From NCBI RefSeq assembly GCF_022014235.1, contig NZ_JAKLTD010000002.1, forward strand, positions 39,328-103,327: 64,000 bases of DNA, written 5' to 3'. Positions 8,541-17,370 of the stretch are shown here, piece after piece. Positions within the stretch are counted from its first letter, which is position 1; the number at the start of each line of letters is the position of its first letter. The notes under the pieces were generated by a model. That model saw only the letters and a program-made list of their open reading frames with translations. It searched no databases and had not been told where the DNA came from. Made by a program: the position numbers and the translations under genes. The stretch is from Methanothermobacter sp. K4. Lineage in GTDB: Archaea; Methanobacteriota; Methanobacteria; Methanobacteriales; Methanothermobacteraceae.

Positions 8541-10358
8541 ATGGGATGTGAATGCAGCTCATGCTCCCCTGAGGAGGGGGATAAAGATATACAGGTCATT
8601 GCAGCATCAGGCGCACTACTCGCAGCAGGGATCATCCTCAGCTTCACAGGCAGTCTGATATCAATTCCACTGCTAATCGCAGCAGTGGTGGCTGCCGGCT
8701 ACAGGATATTCCCGGCAGCAATCAGATCAGTCCTGAGGGGACGCTTCACAGTGAACTTCCTCATACTAATAGCAGTCGCCGGTGCCATAGTACTGGGTGA
8801 CTACACAGAGGCGGCCCTGGTGACGGTTCTGTATAACATTGCAGAGTACCTTGAGGAGTACGCTCACAGAAGATCCCACAGATCCGTGGAATCGCTCATA
8901 AGACTCAGGCCCAGAACAGCAAGGGTCCTCGGTGATGGGGAGAAAATTTTTAAGGTTGAGGAGGTGACGGTGGGATCCATAATCGGTATAAAACCCGGTG
9001 AGACCATTCCACTCGACGGAACCGTCACCGGGGGCAGGTCGAAGGTCGACCAGTCAAATATAACAGGGGAATCCCTTCCCATAACCGTGCAGGAGGGCAG
9101 TGAAGTATTTGCAGGTACTCAGAACCTTGATGGATACCTGGAGGTTCGGGTTACCAGGGAAGCAGATAACACTGTGCTTGCAGGTGTTATTGAAACTGTT
9201 AAAAGGGCTGCCACCAGAAGATCCCGCAGGGAGAGGTTCATAGAACGCTTTGCATCAGTTTACACTCCAGCCGTTATATCACTCGCGGTTTTAACAGCAG
9301 CAGTTCCCATCATACTGGGGGGATCCATAGAGACATGGTTGTACAGGGCCCTGGTACTCCTCGTCATCTCATGTCCATGCGCACTCCTCATATCAACACC
9401 CGTTGCAATGGTCTCAGGGATGACCGCCGCTGCAAGAAGGGGCATACTCATCAAGGGCTCGGAGTTCCTGGAGGCCATGGCATCGGTGAGAAACATAATC
9501 TTCGATAAAACAGGGACCCTCACAGAGGGATCCCCCAGGGTCACCTCGGTTGAACCCGCTGAGAGGAGGGATGAGGTCCTCAGGATCGCAGCCTCCCTTG
9601 AGAAGAGGTCAGGGCACCCCATCGCAGAGGCCATAGTGGACTCCTACAATGGAGAAACTGATGAGGTCAGTGAATTTGAGTCCATGCCCGGGAAGGGTGT
9701 TTCAGGTTACGTCAATGGTGTTAGGTACACCATTGGGAGCCCTGAGCTTGTCGGTGCCAGCCCAGGCAAGGGGACCACGGTTTACCTTCAGGGGCCAGAG
9801 GGGATAGCAGGGAAGATAACCCTTGCAGATACAATCAGGGATTCCGCCAGGAAGACAATCACAGAACTCAGGGATAGAGGAATTAAGGTCATGATGCTAA
9901 CAGGGGACACCGAGGAGGTTGCAGCTGCGGTTGCAGGGGAACTTGGAGTTGAAAACTACCATGGGGGTCTTCTCCCTGAGGATAAGATGAAGGTGATTGA
10001 TGAGGTGAGAAACACGGGACCCGTTGCAATGGTGGGTGATGGTGTTAACGATGCACCGGCCCTTGCAGCTGCAGATGTGGGGATAGCCATGGGTGTCAGG
10101 GGATCAGATGTGGCACTTGAAACAGCCGATATAACCCTCGTGGAGGATAACCTTGAGAGGATAGATGAACTCATGGATCTAAGCAGGAGGACCCTCCGCA
10201 CCGTGAGGATCAACACGGCTTTAACGGTCACAGTTAAACTCTCCCTTGCAGTGCTTTCTGTCGCCGGATCCGTACCCCTCTGGGTTGCGGTTGCTGTGGG
10301 GGATATGGGACTGTCGCTCTTTGTTATAGTGAACAGCCTGCTCATTGCAAGGTACTGA
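8541..10358 (+). CDS. P1B-type heavy-metal efflux ATPase (Zn/Cd/Pb class)
   Basis: 605 aa cytoplasmic-membrane ATPase. Visible motifs are the intramembrane metal site SCPCALL, the phosphorylation site DKTGTLTEG, the actuator TGES and the hinge GDGVNDAPALAAADVG. An SPC-P-C site indicates Zn2+/Cd2+/Pb2+ rather than Cu+. There is no folded HMA domain; instead the N-terminus has a Cys cluster (MGCECSSCSP). ATG 8541 is chosen because GGTGA 8531-8535 lies six bases upstream; ATG 8508 falls inside the operator palindrome and would be upstream of the likely transcript start. The 3' end is partly duplicated downstream. Confidence 0.92.
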   Translation: MGCECSSCSPEEGDKDIQVIAASGALLAAGIILSFTGSLISIPLLIAAVVAAGYRIFPAAIRSVLRGRFTVNFLILIAVAGAIVLGDYTEAALVTVLYNIAEYLEEYAHRRSHRSVESLIRLRPRTARVLGDGEKIFKVEEVTVGSIIGIKPGETIPLDGTVTGGRSKVDQSNITGESLPITVQEGSEVFAGTQNLDGYLEVRVTREADNTVLAGVIETVKRAATRRSRRERFIERFASVYTPAVISLAVLTAAVPIILGGSIETWLYRALVLLVISCPCALLISTPVAMVSGMTAAARRGILIKGSEFLEAMASVRNIIFDKTGTLTEGSPRVTSVEPAERRDEVLRIAASLEKRSGHPIAEAIVDSYNGETDEVSEFESMPGKGVSGYVNGVRYTIGSPELVGASPGKGTTVYLQGPEGIAGKITLADTIRDSARKTITELRDRGIKVMMLTGDTEEVAAAVAGELGVENYHGGLLPEDKMKVIDEVRNTGPVAMVGDGVNDAPALAAADVGIAMGVRGSDVALETADITLVEDNLERIDELMDLSRRTLRTVRINTALTVTVKLSLAVLSVAGSVPLWVAVAVGDMGLSLFVIVNSLLIARY

Positions 10359-10434
10359 TGCTTTATTCAGAAGTATTATTTTTTTATGGTGGACAGTGTG
10401 CTTATTGCAGGGGTACTGATGCTTTATTCAGAAG
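10329..10434 (+). repeat. Duplicated 3' end of the metal ATPase gene
   Basis: Copy 1 (10329-10373) covers the last ten codons, the stop and 15 bases beyond. Copy 2 (10389-10434) repeats it at an offset of about 60. The last 23 bases (10351-10373 and 10412-10434) are identical, and the earlier part differs at five positions plus one inserted G. Copy 2 is non-coding. Confidence 0.9.
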
Positions 10435-10472
10435 CATCACTTTTAAATTTCAGTTTCAGGGCTCAAATCAAC

Positions 10473-10506
10473 ACAAAAAAATAAAATAGTGGTTTAAAAA
10501 CCACTA
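10473..10506 (-). terminator. Hairpin plus T-tract terminator of the pseudomurein peptidase gene
   Basis: TAGTGGTTT (10487-10495) and AAACCACTA (10498-10506) form a perfect 9-bp stem with a 2-base loop spanning the stop codon of the minus-strand gene. On that strand it is followed by a T-rich tract (complement of 10473-10486). Confidence 0.7.
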
Positions 10507-11823
10507 GAAGGGAAGACTTGCGTATATCCCCTTAATCTTTGCTGTTGCAGTGTTCCAGCTTGATACAGCACCCAGACTGTTTGCTGAACTCGTGGCATCT
10601 GCAGCGTACCAGGTATCACCCACAAGTACCTGGGCCCAGACATGGCCGTAGGTGTTACCTGAGGTGAAGGTGCATGTACCATGCACGTACCTGGCAGCTA
10701 ACCCTGCAGCCCTGAAGAGGGCCACCAGGAGGTGAGTATGATCGACACAGTTACCTGTCCTTGTTTTCAGCGTTCCAGTGGCACCGTACTTTGTGTTGTA
10801 GTAGAAGCTGTAGCTGATGCTGTCGCGTACCCAGTTGAATATCGCTGTTGCCCTATCCCATGCACTGCTGAGACCTGAGGTGAGGTTTGCTGCCAGTGAC
10901 CTTATTGCCGGGTCATTCACCTGGCAGTTTGCTGTTGCCGAAAGGTACCGGGAGGTGCTCTCACCATTGTATGGGTCATTCTCAGGTCTCTTTTTAAGTG
11001 AGGATGGTGGGGTCGTTGATGTAGCACTGATCTTCTTCACCGTAACATAGCTGGGTAATCTGCCATTGTCAGCATGGAATGCCAGGATCCTTGAAACCGC
11101 GTATATGAGGTTATCACAGGATATCCTGCCGATACTGGAACTCACATAGTTGGGTACCCTGCCGTTACTGTTTATGAACTTCAGTACATTCTCTGCAAGT
11201 TTGATGTACGCTGACTTTGATAGCTGCCCTGTCGCTGACCCTGATGGGCTCGAAGCGAGCTGCACTGAACGCACTGTAAGTGAAACTGATTTTCCTGCAG
11301 TTTTAAGGAGATCCCTTAGCATCAGATCAAGGAACTGTGCAACCGTCAGCTTCTGGCTTCCCACTGATACTGTTGCTGGTAGCTTACCGTAGGTTTCAAT
11401 GTACTTCCTGAGGTTAACCGCAGCGCTGAGGATGTTTGTATGGTTCACGCCTGAATTATCGCCTGCAGCATGGAACTGGCTGCCTGAATTGCCACTGGCG
11501 TTCTCCATATCTGTATCTGCCACTTCAGGTTTTGTGCTGTTATCTGCATATCCATCAGAGGGTTCATCCGCTTCTCTGTCCACTGAAACAGGGGGTTCAG
11601 TGTTATCTGCACTCAGATGATCGGCCCCGCTAGGCAAAGTGTCGTCGCTGTCATTGTTCACAAGGTCTTCACTGCAATTTTCATTTAAACTGGAGCACTG
11701 ATCCAGTGCCTCGCCAGATTTCATTTCAACCTCTAAGGCTGTATCATCAGCTGCCACTGCATATCCTGCTGTATTCATGAGGAGCATGCATGCAGTGAGC
11801 ATGCACACCAGTCTCATGTTCAC
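10504..11823 (-). CDS. Secreted pseudomurein-binding transglutaminase-like peptidase (PeiW/PeiP-like)
   Basis: 439 aa. The N-terminal signal peptide is about 24 residues, followed by an acidic Asp/Ser/Glu-rich region to about residue 125. Pseudomurein-binding repeats follow (YIETYGKLPATVSV, FINSNGRVPNYVSS and a third shorter unit ADNGRLPSYVTV). The C-terminal transglutaminase-type Cys protease domain has the triad Cys (GNCVDH), His (YGHVWAQ) and Asp (ADATSS). The repeats anchor proteins to pseudomurein, and the catalytic domain matches the endoisopeptidases that Methanothermobacter phages use for lysis. A chromosomal, signal-peptide-bearing version probably remodels the wall. The start is GTG 11823 or ATG 11817. 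A terminator hairpin overlaps the stop. Confidence 0.87.
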   Translation of the reverse strand: MNMRLVCMLTACMLLMNTAGYAVAADDTALEVEMKSGEALDQCSSLNENCSEDLVNNDSDDTLPSGADHLSADNTEPPVSVDREADEPSDGYADNSTKPEVADTDMENASGNSGSQFHAAGDNSGVNHTNILSAAVNLRKYIETYGKLPATVSVGSQKLTVAQFLDLMLRDLLKTAGKSVSLTVRSVQLASSPSGSATGQLSKSAYIKLAENVLKFINSNGRVPNYVSSSIGRISCDNLIYAVSRILAFHADNGRLPSYVTVKKISATSTTPPSSLKKRPENDPYNGESTSRYLSATANCQVNDPAIRSLAANLTSGLSSAWDRATAIFNWVRDSISYSFYYNTKYGATGTLKTRTGNCVDHTHLLVALFRAAGLAARYVHGTCTFTSGNTYGHVWAQVLVGDTWYAADATSSANSLGAVSSWNTATAKIKGIYASLPF

Positions 11824-11861
11824 CGAAATTTTACCGCCTCCAATCCACAGTGCCCGGTAGG

Positions 11862-11905
11862 GTCACTGTGACATTAAAAACTTGAATTTAAGGTTATATA
11901 TAAAT
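11862..11905 (-). promoter_or_regulatory. Promoter of the pseudomurein peptidase with palindrome near the start site
   Basis: On the minus strand a TATA element (TTTATATA) lies near 11897-11904. About 25 bases downstream is an 11-base perfect palindrome GTCACTGTGAC at 11862-11872, positioned where transcription should begin. GGAGG (complement of 11836-11840) is a ribosome-binding candidate. Confidence 0.5.
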
Positions 11906-12339
11906 ATTTTGGTTTATTTGACTCAAAAAAGCCTTATATGAGCCTTTAAAATCAAAATAGGCCTTATGAAATCTTTTCATTTTCAGGATAAATGAATATC
12001 CTCTTTCCATCTCCACCATGGCCTTAATGACAATTTTCAATCCCCTATCCAGCTTAAAGGCACGTAAAGAACCTAATATTCCAGCAGGATTTTAATGGGA
12101 TTTCAGTTTAAGTATAGGGGCTTTCCAGAGGGGATTTAACATGGCATGGCGACAGGCCCATATAATCCTCAAGGGATGCACGGAATTCAGGAGACATTAG
12201 AGAGTGTCTGAATGCTTTATGGACACATATAATCTCTTATAACGGTTTAAAACGCATTTAAAGACCTCATAGCAATCCTAAAGAACGGGGGTTAAATTTA
12301 TCTACTGATCCCTGGGTAATAGATAAATGGTGATATTAT
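11906..12339. other. 434-bp intergenic region, no gene recognised
   Basis: AT-rich spacer between divergent genes. It holds loosely repeated GCCTTAT motifs around 11930-11970 and a possible TATA element (AATTTATCTA, about 12295) for the downstream flavoprotein gene, with GGTGA at 12329-12333. A 19-codon frame beginning ATG 12141 (MAWRQAHI...) has no supporting features. I see no tRNA-like or box C/D structure. Confidence 0.5.
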
Positions 12340-12732
12340 ATGATGAGTCGTGAGATGATGGATGCCATCGAAAAGGAACTCGTTTTTGTCGCAACAGCCG
12401 ATGAGGAGGGCACACCCAACGTGGTCCCCATAGGATTCGCAAGGCCACTCGATGAGAAGACCATCCTCATTGCAGACAACTACATGAAGAAGACGATAAG
12501 AAACCTCCATGAAAACCCGAAGATGGCACTGATACCACAGAACGCCAGGGAATGCCCATACCAGTTCAAGGGAACAGTTGAAATCTTCAAATCAGGCAAA
12601 TACTTTGACATGGTCGTTGAATGGGCCCAGAACGTCATGACAGAACTCGAACCAAAATCCGCCATACTCATGACTGTTGAGGAAATATACTCAGTAAAGC
12701 CGGGCCCAGAGGCCGGTGAAAAGGTGGCCTGA
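12340..12732 (+). CDS. Pyridoxamine 5'-phosphate oxidase-like flavin-binding protein
   Basis: 130 aa with the split-barrel fold signature of small PPOX-family FMN-binding proteins (FVATADEEGTPNVVPIGFA, then KTIRNLHENPKMAL and YQFKGTVEIF). Archaeal members bind FMN or F420 and are mostly uncharacterised. ATG 12340 has GGTGA six bases upstream; ATG 12343 is an alternative. The next gene starts 19 bp later, so asnB may be co-transcribed. Substrate unknown. Confidence 0.8.
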   Translation: MMSREMMDAIEKELVFVATADEEGTPNVVPIGFARPLDEKTILIADNYMKKTIRNLHENPKMALIPQNARECPYQFKGTVEIFKSGKYFDMVVEWAQNVMTELEPKSAILMTVEEIYSVKPGPEAGEKVA

Positions 12733-12751
12733 AGCCCCCAGAGTGAAATGG

Positions 12752-14170
12752 ATGTGTGGAATAGCAGGTTTCAGGGGAGCGGGCGCCAGGGAAAAGGTCG
12801 CCGCAATGCTCAGAACGATTGGACACAGGGGCCCTGATGCAAGGGGCCTCTACCATGACGGCAGGATCACCATAAGAACCAGTGAGGGGGAGGATGTGCT
12901 TGAGGCCCCTCCCTCAGAGGGCATTGCACTGGGCCACAACCTCCTCTCAATAGTGGGCGGACCCCAGCCAGTTACAGGTAATGGCGTCCTGGTCTTCAAC
13001 GGTGAAATCTACAGTCATGAACCCCCATCTGGTGGTGGTGACGCCCACATCATACTGGACCTCATAGAGGGCCACGGCGGCGACCTTGAGGATGCAATCC
13101 GCTTTGCAGTCAGTGAACTCGACGGTGACTACGCCTTCCTCTACACTGATGGTGAGAACCTTGCAGCGGTGAGGGACCCTGTGGGTGTTAAGCCCCTCTA
13201 CCATGCAGGAGAGGCCTTTGCATCGGAGAGAAAGGCACTCTGGAGTATAGGCCTGAGGGGTGTGGAGAGTCTTCCACCGGGTCACGCCATTATAAATGGG
13301 AGGATGGTGAAGCTGCGGGGACTCCCCCGGCCCAGAACCTGCGCTGAAAACCCCTGGGAACTTAAAGAGTCACTGAAATCTGCCATCAGGGAGTCTGTGA
13401 AGAAGCGGGTCAGGGGGCTCAGGGATGCTGCGCTTGTATTCTCAGGTGGCGTGGACAGCACCCTTCTCGCGGTTCTCCTCAGAGAATACCTGGACATCAC
13501 CCTCTACACTGTTGGCACGCCCGGATCAGCGGATGTTGAATTCGCATCAATGGCAGCAGGGGACCTTGGCATGGACCTCCAGGTGATTGAGGTTACAGAG
13601 GAGGCTGTGAGGGGCGCCCTTCCCCACGTCCTCGGTGCGATTGAGGTGTACAGTCCCATGCAGATCGCCATCGCCATGCCCCTCTACCTTGCATCCCGGG
13701 AGGCGTCGGCTGCAGGCTTCAGGGTTATGTTTTCGGGGCAGGGAGCAGATGAGCTCTTTGCAGGTTACCACCGCTACAGGAGGCTCCTTGAGGATGGAAA
13801 CCTTGAAGAGGCGCTGAGGCATGATTTGGAGAACATATACCATGTCAACCTTGAACGGGATGACGCTGTTACAATGGCAAACTCGGTGGAACTCAGGGTC
13901 CCCTTCCTTGACCTGGAGGTTATAGGGTTAGCCCTCAGGGTCCCCACATGCCTCAAGATAACGGGTCCCGATGATGAGATGAGAAAGCACATACTCAGGG
14001 AGGTGGCAGCTGAGATGGGGGTCCCTGAGTACATTGCAACGAGGCCCAAGAAGGCAGCCCAGTACGGTTCAGGTATTGATCGGATACTTAGAAGGAGGGT
14101 GCTCCCTGGATTCGACCATGAGACCTTCATGAGGAGACTCATGAATGAGGGTGGGGTCTTTCAGCGATGA
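12752..14170 (+). CDS. asnB: Asparagine synthase (glutamine-hydrolysing), class II glutamine amidotransferase fold
   Basis: 472 aa. The N-terminal nucleophile Cys2 (MCGIAGF) requires the start at 12752; an upstream ATG at 12716 would bury it. The glutaminase domain shows HRGPDARG and FNGEIY. The synthetase domain has the pyrophosphate loop FSGGVDSTLLA and later FSGQGADELFAGYHRYR and NSVELRVPFLD, as in AsnB. It is somewhat shorter than bacterial AsnB (about 500-550 aa), with a compact N-terminal domain. GAGTGA 12741-12746 is a plausible ribosome-binding site. Neighbouring amino-acid genes fit the assignment. Confidence 0.88.
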   Translation: MCGIAGFRGAGAREKVAAMLRTIGHRGPDARGLYHDGRITIRTSEGEDVLEAPPSEGIALGHNLLSIVGGPQPVTGNGVLVFNGEIYSHEPPSGGGDAHIILDLIEGHGGDLEDAIRFAVSELDGDYAFLYTDGENLAAVRDPVGVKPLYHAGEAFASERKALWSIGLRGVESLPPGHAIINGRMVKLRGLPRPRTCAENPWELKESLKSAIRESVKKRVRGLRDAALVFSGGVDSTLLAVLLREYLDITLYTVGTPGSADVEFASMAAGDLGMDLQVIEVTEEAVRGALPHVLGAIEVYSPMQIAIAMPLYLASREASAAGFRVMFSGQGADELFAGYHRYRRLLEDGNLEEALRHDLENIYHVNLERDDAVTMANSVELRVPFLDLEVIGLALRVPTCLKITGPDDEMRKHILREVAAEMGVPEYIATRPKKAAQYGSGIDRILRRRVLPGFDHETFMRRLMNEGGVFQR

Positions 14171-14218
14171 TCCCATCAGGGCCTTGCCTCTCTTGATTTG
14201 GTGTGTCTCCAATCTAAG

Positions 14219-14228
14219 CATTTATATC
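14219..14228 (+). promoter_or_regulatory. TATA box for the gatC-ACT-hom operon
   Basis: CATTTATATC about 75 bases before the gatC start, with the strong ribosome-binding site GGAGGAAT just before ATG 14297. The three genes behind it are nearly contiguous. Confidence 0.55.
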
Positions 14229-14296
14229 GATGCACATCAATAGTAGACTCATATGTTCACATTTACGATTAACCATCACACCAGGAGGAATCCTTC

Positions 14297-14512
14297 ATGA
14301 AGATAGAGAAAGAGGCTGAGAAGATCCTCGAGGAATTCTCAAGGGCACTTGAAGATGTCCCTGAACTTGAGGAAACATATTACATCGTTGATAACATTAA
14401 CAGGACAAGTGAGGATGAGGTTGAGAAGACTGACCCTGAGAAGATCCTCAGAAACGCCCCGGTTGATGAGGACGGTAACATAGTTGTTGAGAGGGGTGAA
14501 TGGACCCAGTAG
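14297..14512 (+). CDS. gatC: Asp-tRNA(Asn)/Glu-tRNA(Gln) amidotransferase subunit C, short archaeal form
   Basis: 71 aa acidic protein (KIEKEAEKILEEFSRALEDV ... RNAPVDEDGNIVVERGEW). The C-terminal part matches the GatC belt sequence (R-DxV-E form) that wraps GatA and GatB in the enzyme making Asn-tRNA or Gln-tRNA by transamidation. It is shorter than bacterial GatC (about 95 aa), as expected in archaea. GatA and GatB are not in the window. The stop overlaps the ribosome-binding site of the next gene. Confidence 0.75.
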   Translation: MKIEKEAEKILEEFSRALEDVPELEETYYIVDNINRTSEDEVEKTDPEKILRNAPVDEDGNIVVERGEWTQ

Positions 14513-14521
14513 GTGTTAAGG

Positions 14522-15001
14522 ATGCGGTTAAACCTGGTTATTGAACTCCGGGATGCCCCCGGCCAGCTTTTATCTGTACTGGAGCCCCTGGGAAGCTCCG
14601 GCGTCAATATAGTGACGGTTATACATGAAAGGGACCGTGAATACGGACCGATGGTACCGGTGCAGCTCACGGTGGAGGGTGACAGGGAAACCCTTGACGC
14701 TGCCCTCAGCAAACTCCAGGAGCGTGGTGTTAACATAATCGAGATGGACGGCGCCCCCCTCAGGGAGAAATTCACGAGCATACTCATAGGTGAAATCTCA
14801 GAGGGAGACCTCCATGAGGCTGTGGAGGTAATAAACAGCGTCAGAGGGGCCTCCGTATCTGACCTTTCACTCAGAATGTCAGGGGAAAGACAGTCAGCCA
14901 GGATAACCGTTGAGGCCGAACATGGAACCAGGGAGAGGGTCCTTGAGAGGATTCAGGAGGCCGCCAGCAGGCATGACCTCCTCCTCATAACAGAGGTCTA
15001 G
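14522..15001 (+). CDS. ACT-domain protein adjacent to homoserine dehydrogenase
   Basis: 159 aa from ATG 14522, which has GGTG 14512-14515 six bases upstream; GTG 14513 is an alternative without a clear site. The N-terminal half is an ACT domain (LVIELRDAPGQLLSVLEPLGSSGVNIV), an amino-acid-binding regulatory fold. The C-terminal half (about 85-159) looks like a second, more degenerate ACT-like unit. The homoserine dehydrogenase encoded next lacks its own ACT domain, so this protein may be its feedback-sensing partner (inference from adjacency). Confidence 0.8.
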   Translation: MRLNLVIELRDAPGQLLSVLEPLGSSGVNIVTVIHERDREYGPMVPVQLTVEGDRETLDAALSKLQERGVNIIEMDGAPLREKFTSILIGEISEGDLHEAVEVINSVRGASVSDLSLRMSGERQSARITVEAEHGTRERVLERIQEAASRHDLLLITEV

Positions 15002-15013
15002 GGGGTGATGAGA

Positions 15014-16030
15014 GTGAGGATATGTCTGGTTGGTCTCGGAGCGGTGGGTCAGGGCTTCCTCAGGGCGGCCCAGCTCAAGGGTGAATACCTCAAAAAAAGG
15101 TATGGTCTGGAGTTAACCTTCACCGGAATTGCAGATTCATCAGGGGCAATTTATGATATAAACGGTCTTGATATAGCTGAAATCCTCAAACACAAGAAGA
15201 GGGAGGGCGTAGGCTCACACCCCAGTGGGTTTGAGGGTATGAGCGGCCTTGAACTCCTGGATGAGGTTGAATACGACTGCCTGGTTGAGGCAACACCCAC
15301 CAGCATAACGGATGGTGAACCAGGCAGGTCACTCCTCATGAAGGCCCTCGGCGATGGGAAACACGTTGTGACATCCAATAAGGGGCACCTGGCACTCTTC
15401 TACTCTGAACTCATGGAGCTATCCTCAGAGGCCGGCGCCGAGCTCATGTTCGAGGCATCGGTTGGCGGGGCCATGCCAATAATAAACCTTGCAAGGGAGA
15501 CCCTCACATCCTGCAGCATAGAATCGGTTATAGGGATACTGAACGGCACCACAAACTTCATACTCTCAAGGATGACCTCAGAGGGTTCATCCTATGAGCA
15601 GGCCCTCCTTGAGGCACAGGAGCTTGGTATAGCAGAGACCAACCCTGCACAGGATGTGGAGGGTACAGACGCTGCATGCAAGGCGGTTATACTCGCCAAT
15701 GCAATCCTCGGGAGGCCATGCACCCTCAGGGATGTCAGTGTGGAGGGTATCACAGGCATAACCCAGGGTGCCATTGAACTGGCAGCCCAGGATGGTTACC
15801 TCATAAAGCTCATCGCTGAGATATCAGATGATAAACTGGAGGTGGGGCCCAGGCTCGTGAAGATGGGGTCCCCCTACGCCGTTGACGGGACACTCAACAT
15901 GGCAACCCTCAGGACCGACCTTGCAGGGGAGGTCACAGCCGTTGGGAGGGGTGCAGGGTCCCTGGAGACAGCATCGGCAATGTTAACAGACACCCTGACC
16001 ATATGGCGGAGACACAGAGAGACAGAATAG
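15014..16030 (+). CDS. hom: Homoserine dehydrogenase
   Basis: 338 aa. The N-terminal NAD(P)-binding motif is GLGAVGQGF. The catalytic region contains [29 protein letters not shown] and the signature [17 protein letters not shown]. It reduces aspartate semialdehyde to homoserine, the branch point to threonine and methionine. No C-terminal ACT domain is present, consistent with the separate ACT protein upstream. GTG 15014 follows GGTGA by five bases; ATG 15008 and GTG 15005 are alternatives. The gene ends in a short T-rich spacer. Confidence 0.9.
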   Translation: MRICLVGLGAVGQGFLRAAQLKGEYLKKRYGLELTFTGIADSSGAIYDINGLDIAEILKHKKREGVGSHPSGFEGMSGLELLDEVEYDCLVEATPTSITDGEPGRSLLMKALGDGKHVVTSNKGHLALFYSELMELSSEAGAELMFEASVGGAMPIINLARETLTSCSIESVIGILNGTTNFILSRMTSEGSSYEQALLEAQELGIAETNPAQDVEGTDAACKAVILANAILGRPCTLRDVSVEGITGITQGAIELAAQDGYLIKLIAEISDDKLEVGPRLVKMGSPYAVDGTLNMATLRTDLAGEVTAVGRGAGSLETASAMLTDTLTIWRRHRETE

Positions 16031-16054
16031 CATATCATTTTTTTAATCCGCTAG

Positions 16055-16124
16055 AGTGATGATAATGTGTACGTTATTGGATGTTTCTAATCCCTTACAG
16101 TGATGATCATGAAGTACATTATTC
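16055..16124 (+). repeat. Degenerate duplication of the apgM start
   Basis: AGTGATGAT is exact at 16055-16063 and 16099-16107, followed in both copies by an ATG and a TAC-TTATT block, at an offset of about 44. Copy 1 opens a frame from GTG 16056 (15 codons) whose TGA 16101-16103 lies in the start region of the real gene. Confidence 0.6.
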
Positions 16125-17290
16125 TTGTTGGAGATGGAATGGCAGATTACCCCCTGGATGAACTTGGTGGCAGGACACCGCTTCAGGCGGCGGATAAACC
16201 CAATATGGACAGGCTTGCAGAGGAAGGCGCATGTGGACTCTTCAGAACAGTACCAGAGGGCATGGAGGCGGGATCAGATGTGGCTAACCTCAGCATAATG
16301 GGTTACAGCCCCAGGAGGTACTACACCGGGAGGGGACCCCTTGAAGCCGCAAGTATAGGCGTGGAGCTCTCCCCAGAGGACGTTGCATTCAGGTGTAACC
16401 TGATAAACGCAGATGAAAGGATAGTGGACTTTAACGCCGACCACATTGAAACCGCTGATGCAGCAGAGCTCATAGATGCCCTCAACACCCACCTTGAAAC
16501 CCCGGGAAGATTCTATGCTGGAGTGAGCTACAGGAACCTCTTCGTCATCACTGGCTCCAGCTATGCCGATGTGCGCATCGAACCCCCCCATGACATCGTC
16601 GGTGAACCAGTGGACCAGCACCTTCCACGGGGGGCACCCGGGGCCGACCATATAAGGGAGCTCATGCTAAATTCAAGGGATGTCCTTGAGTCACACAGGG
16701 TCAACCATGAGAGGATGGCAAGGGGAAAAAGACCCGCAAACATGATATGGCTCTGGGGTCAGGGCACCAGGCCATCAATGGAACCATTCACTGAAAAATA
16801 TGGTTTGAGGGGCGCCACAATAACAGCCGTGGACCTCATAAAGGGGCTTGGTGTATATGCGGGCCTCGAAAACATCCATGTCCCCGGCGCAACAGGCTAC
16901 CTTGACACCGACTACAGGGCCAAGGGCAGGTACGCCGCTGCGGCCCTTGAGGAATACGACTTCCTGTACGTCCATGTGGAGGCACCCGACGAGGCTGGAC
17001 ACGCAGGTGACGCTGAGGAGAAGATAAGGGCAATAGAGAACATAGACCGCTTCGTACTGGGAAGGATACTTGATGCTATGACAGAATACGATTGCAGGAT
17101 ATCCGTGCTCCCGGACCACCCCACACCCGTAGAGGTCAAAACCCATGTACCTGACCCTGTACCCTGCATAATTGCAGGTGATGGTGTTGAACCCGATGGT
17201 GTGAAATCATACGATGAATTCTCCGTCAGGGAGGGCTCACTGGGCCTAGAGGATGGCCACAGACTCATAGGGGTCATGAGGACCATCTAG
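16109..17290 (+). CDS. apgM: 2,3-bisphosphoglycerate-independent phosphoglycerate mutase, archaeal type
   Basis: 393 aa alkaline-phosphatase-superfamily mutase that interconverts 3- and 2-phosphoglycerate in gluconeogenesis/glycolysis. Metal-binding segments are DGMADYP at the N-terminus, GSDVANLSIMGY (containing the likely phosphoserine), and HVEAPDEAGHAGD and LPDHPTP near the end. ATG 16109 (MKYIILVGDG) is the family-typical start with GTGAT four bases upstream; GTG 16100 would add three residues. The spacer before it holds a degenerate copy of the start. A separate promoter is likely because hom ends 78 bp upstream. Confidence 0.9.
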   Translation: MKYIILVGDGMADYPLDELGGRTPLQAADKPNMDRLAEEGACGLFRTVPEGMEAGSDVANLSIMGYSPRRYYTGRGPLEAASIGVELSPEDVAFRCNLINADERIVDFNADHIETADAAELIDALNTHLETPGRFYAGVSYRNLFVITGSSYADVRIEPPHDIVGEPVDQHLPRGAPGADHIRELMLNSRDVLESHRVNHERMARGKRPANMIWLWGQGTRPSMEPFTEKYGLRGATITAVDLIKGLGVYAGLENIHVPGATGYLDTDYRAKGRYAAAALEEYDFLYVHVEAPDEAGHAGDAEEKIRAIENIDRFVLGRILDAMTEYDCRISVLPDHPTPVEVKTHVPDPVPCIIAGDGVEPDGVKSYDEFSVREGSLGLEDGHRLIGVMRTI

Positions 17291-17307
17291 GTTCTGGATT
17301 CAGGGCA

Positions 17308-17318
17308 CGAATTTTTAA
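17308..17318 (+). promoter_or_regulatory. TATA-like element for pyrG
   Basis: TTTTTAATACT lies 53 bases before the pyrG start in an otherwise gene-free 80-bp spacer. Confidence 0.4.
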
Positions 17319-17370
17319 TACTGATGAGACACATAGACTATTCCATTAATCTTATTCAACCAGTCAGGAG

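Noticed and set aside
12141-12200. 19-codon frame MAWRQAHI... in the 11.9-12.3 kb spacer
   Set aside because: Too short, no clear ribosome-binding site and no duplicated partner gene nearby.
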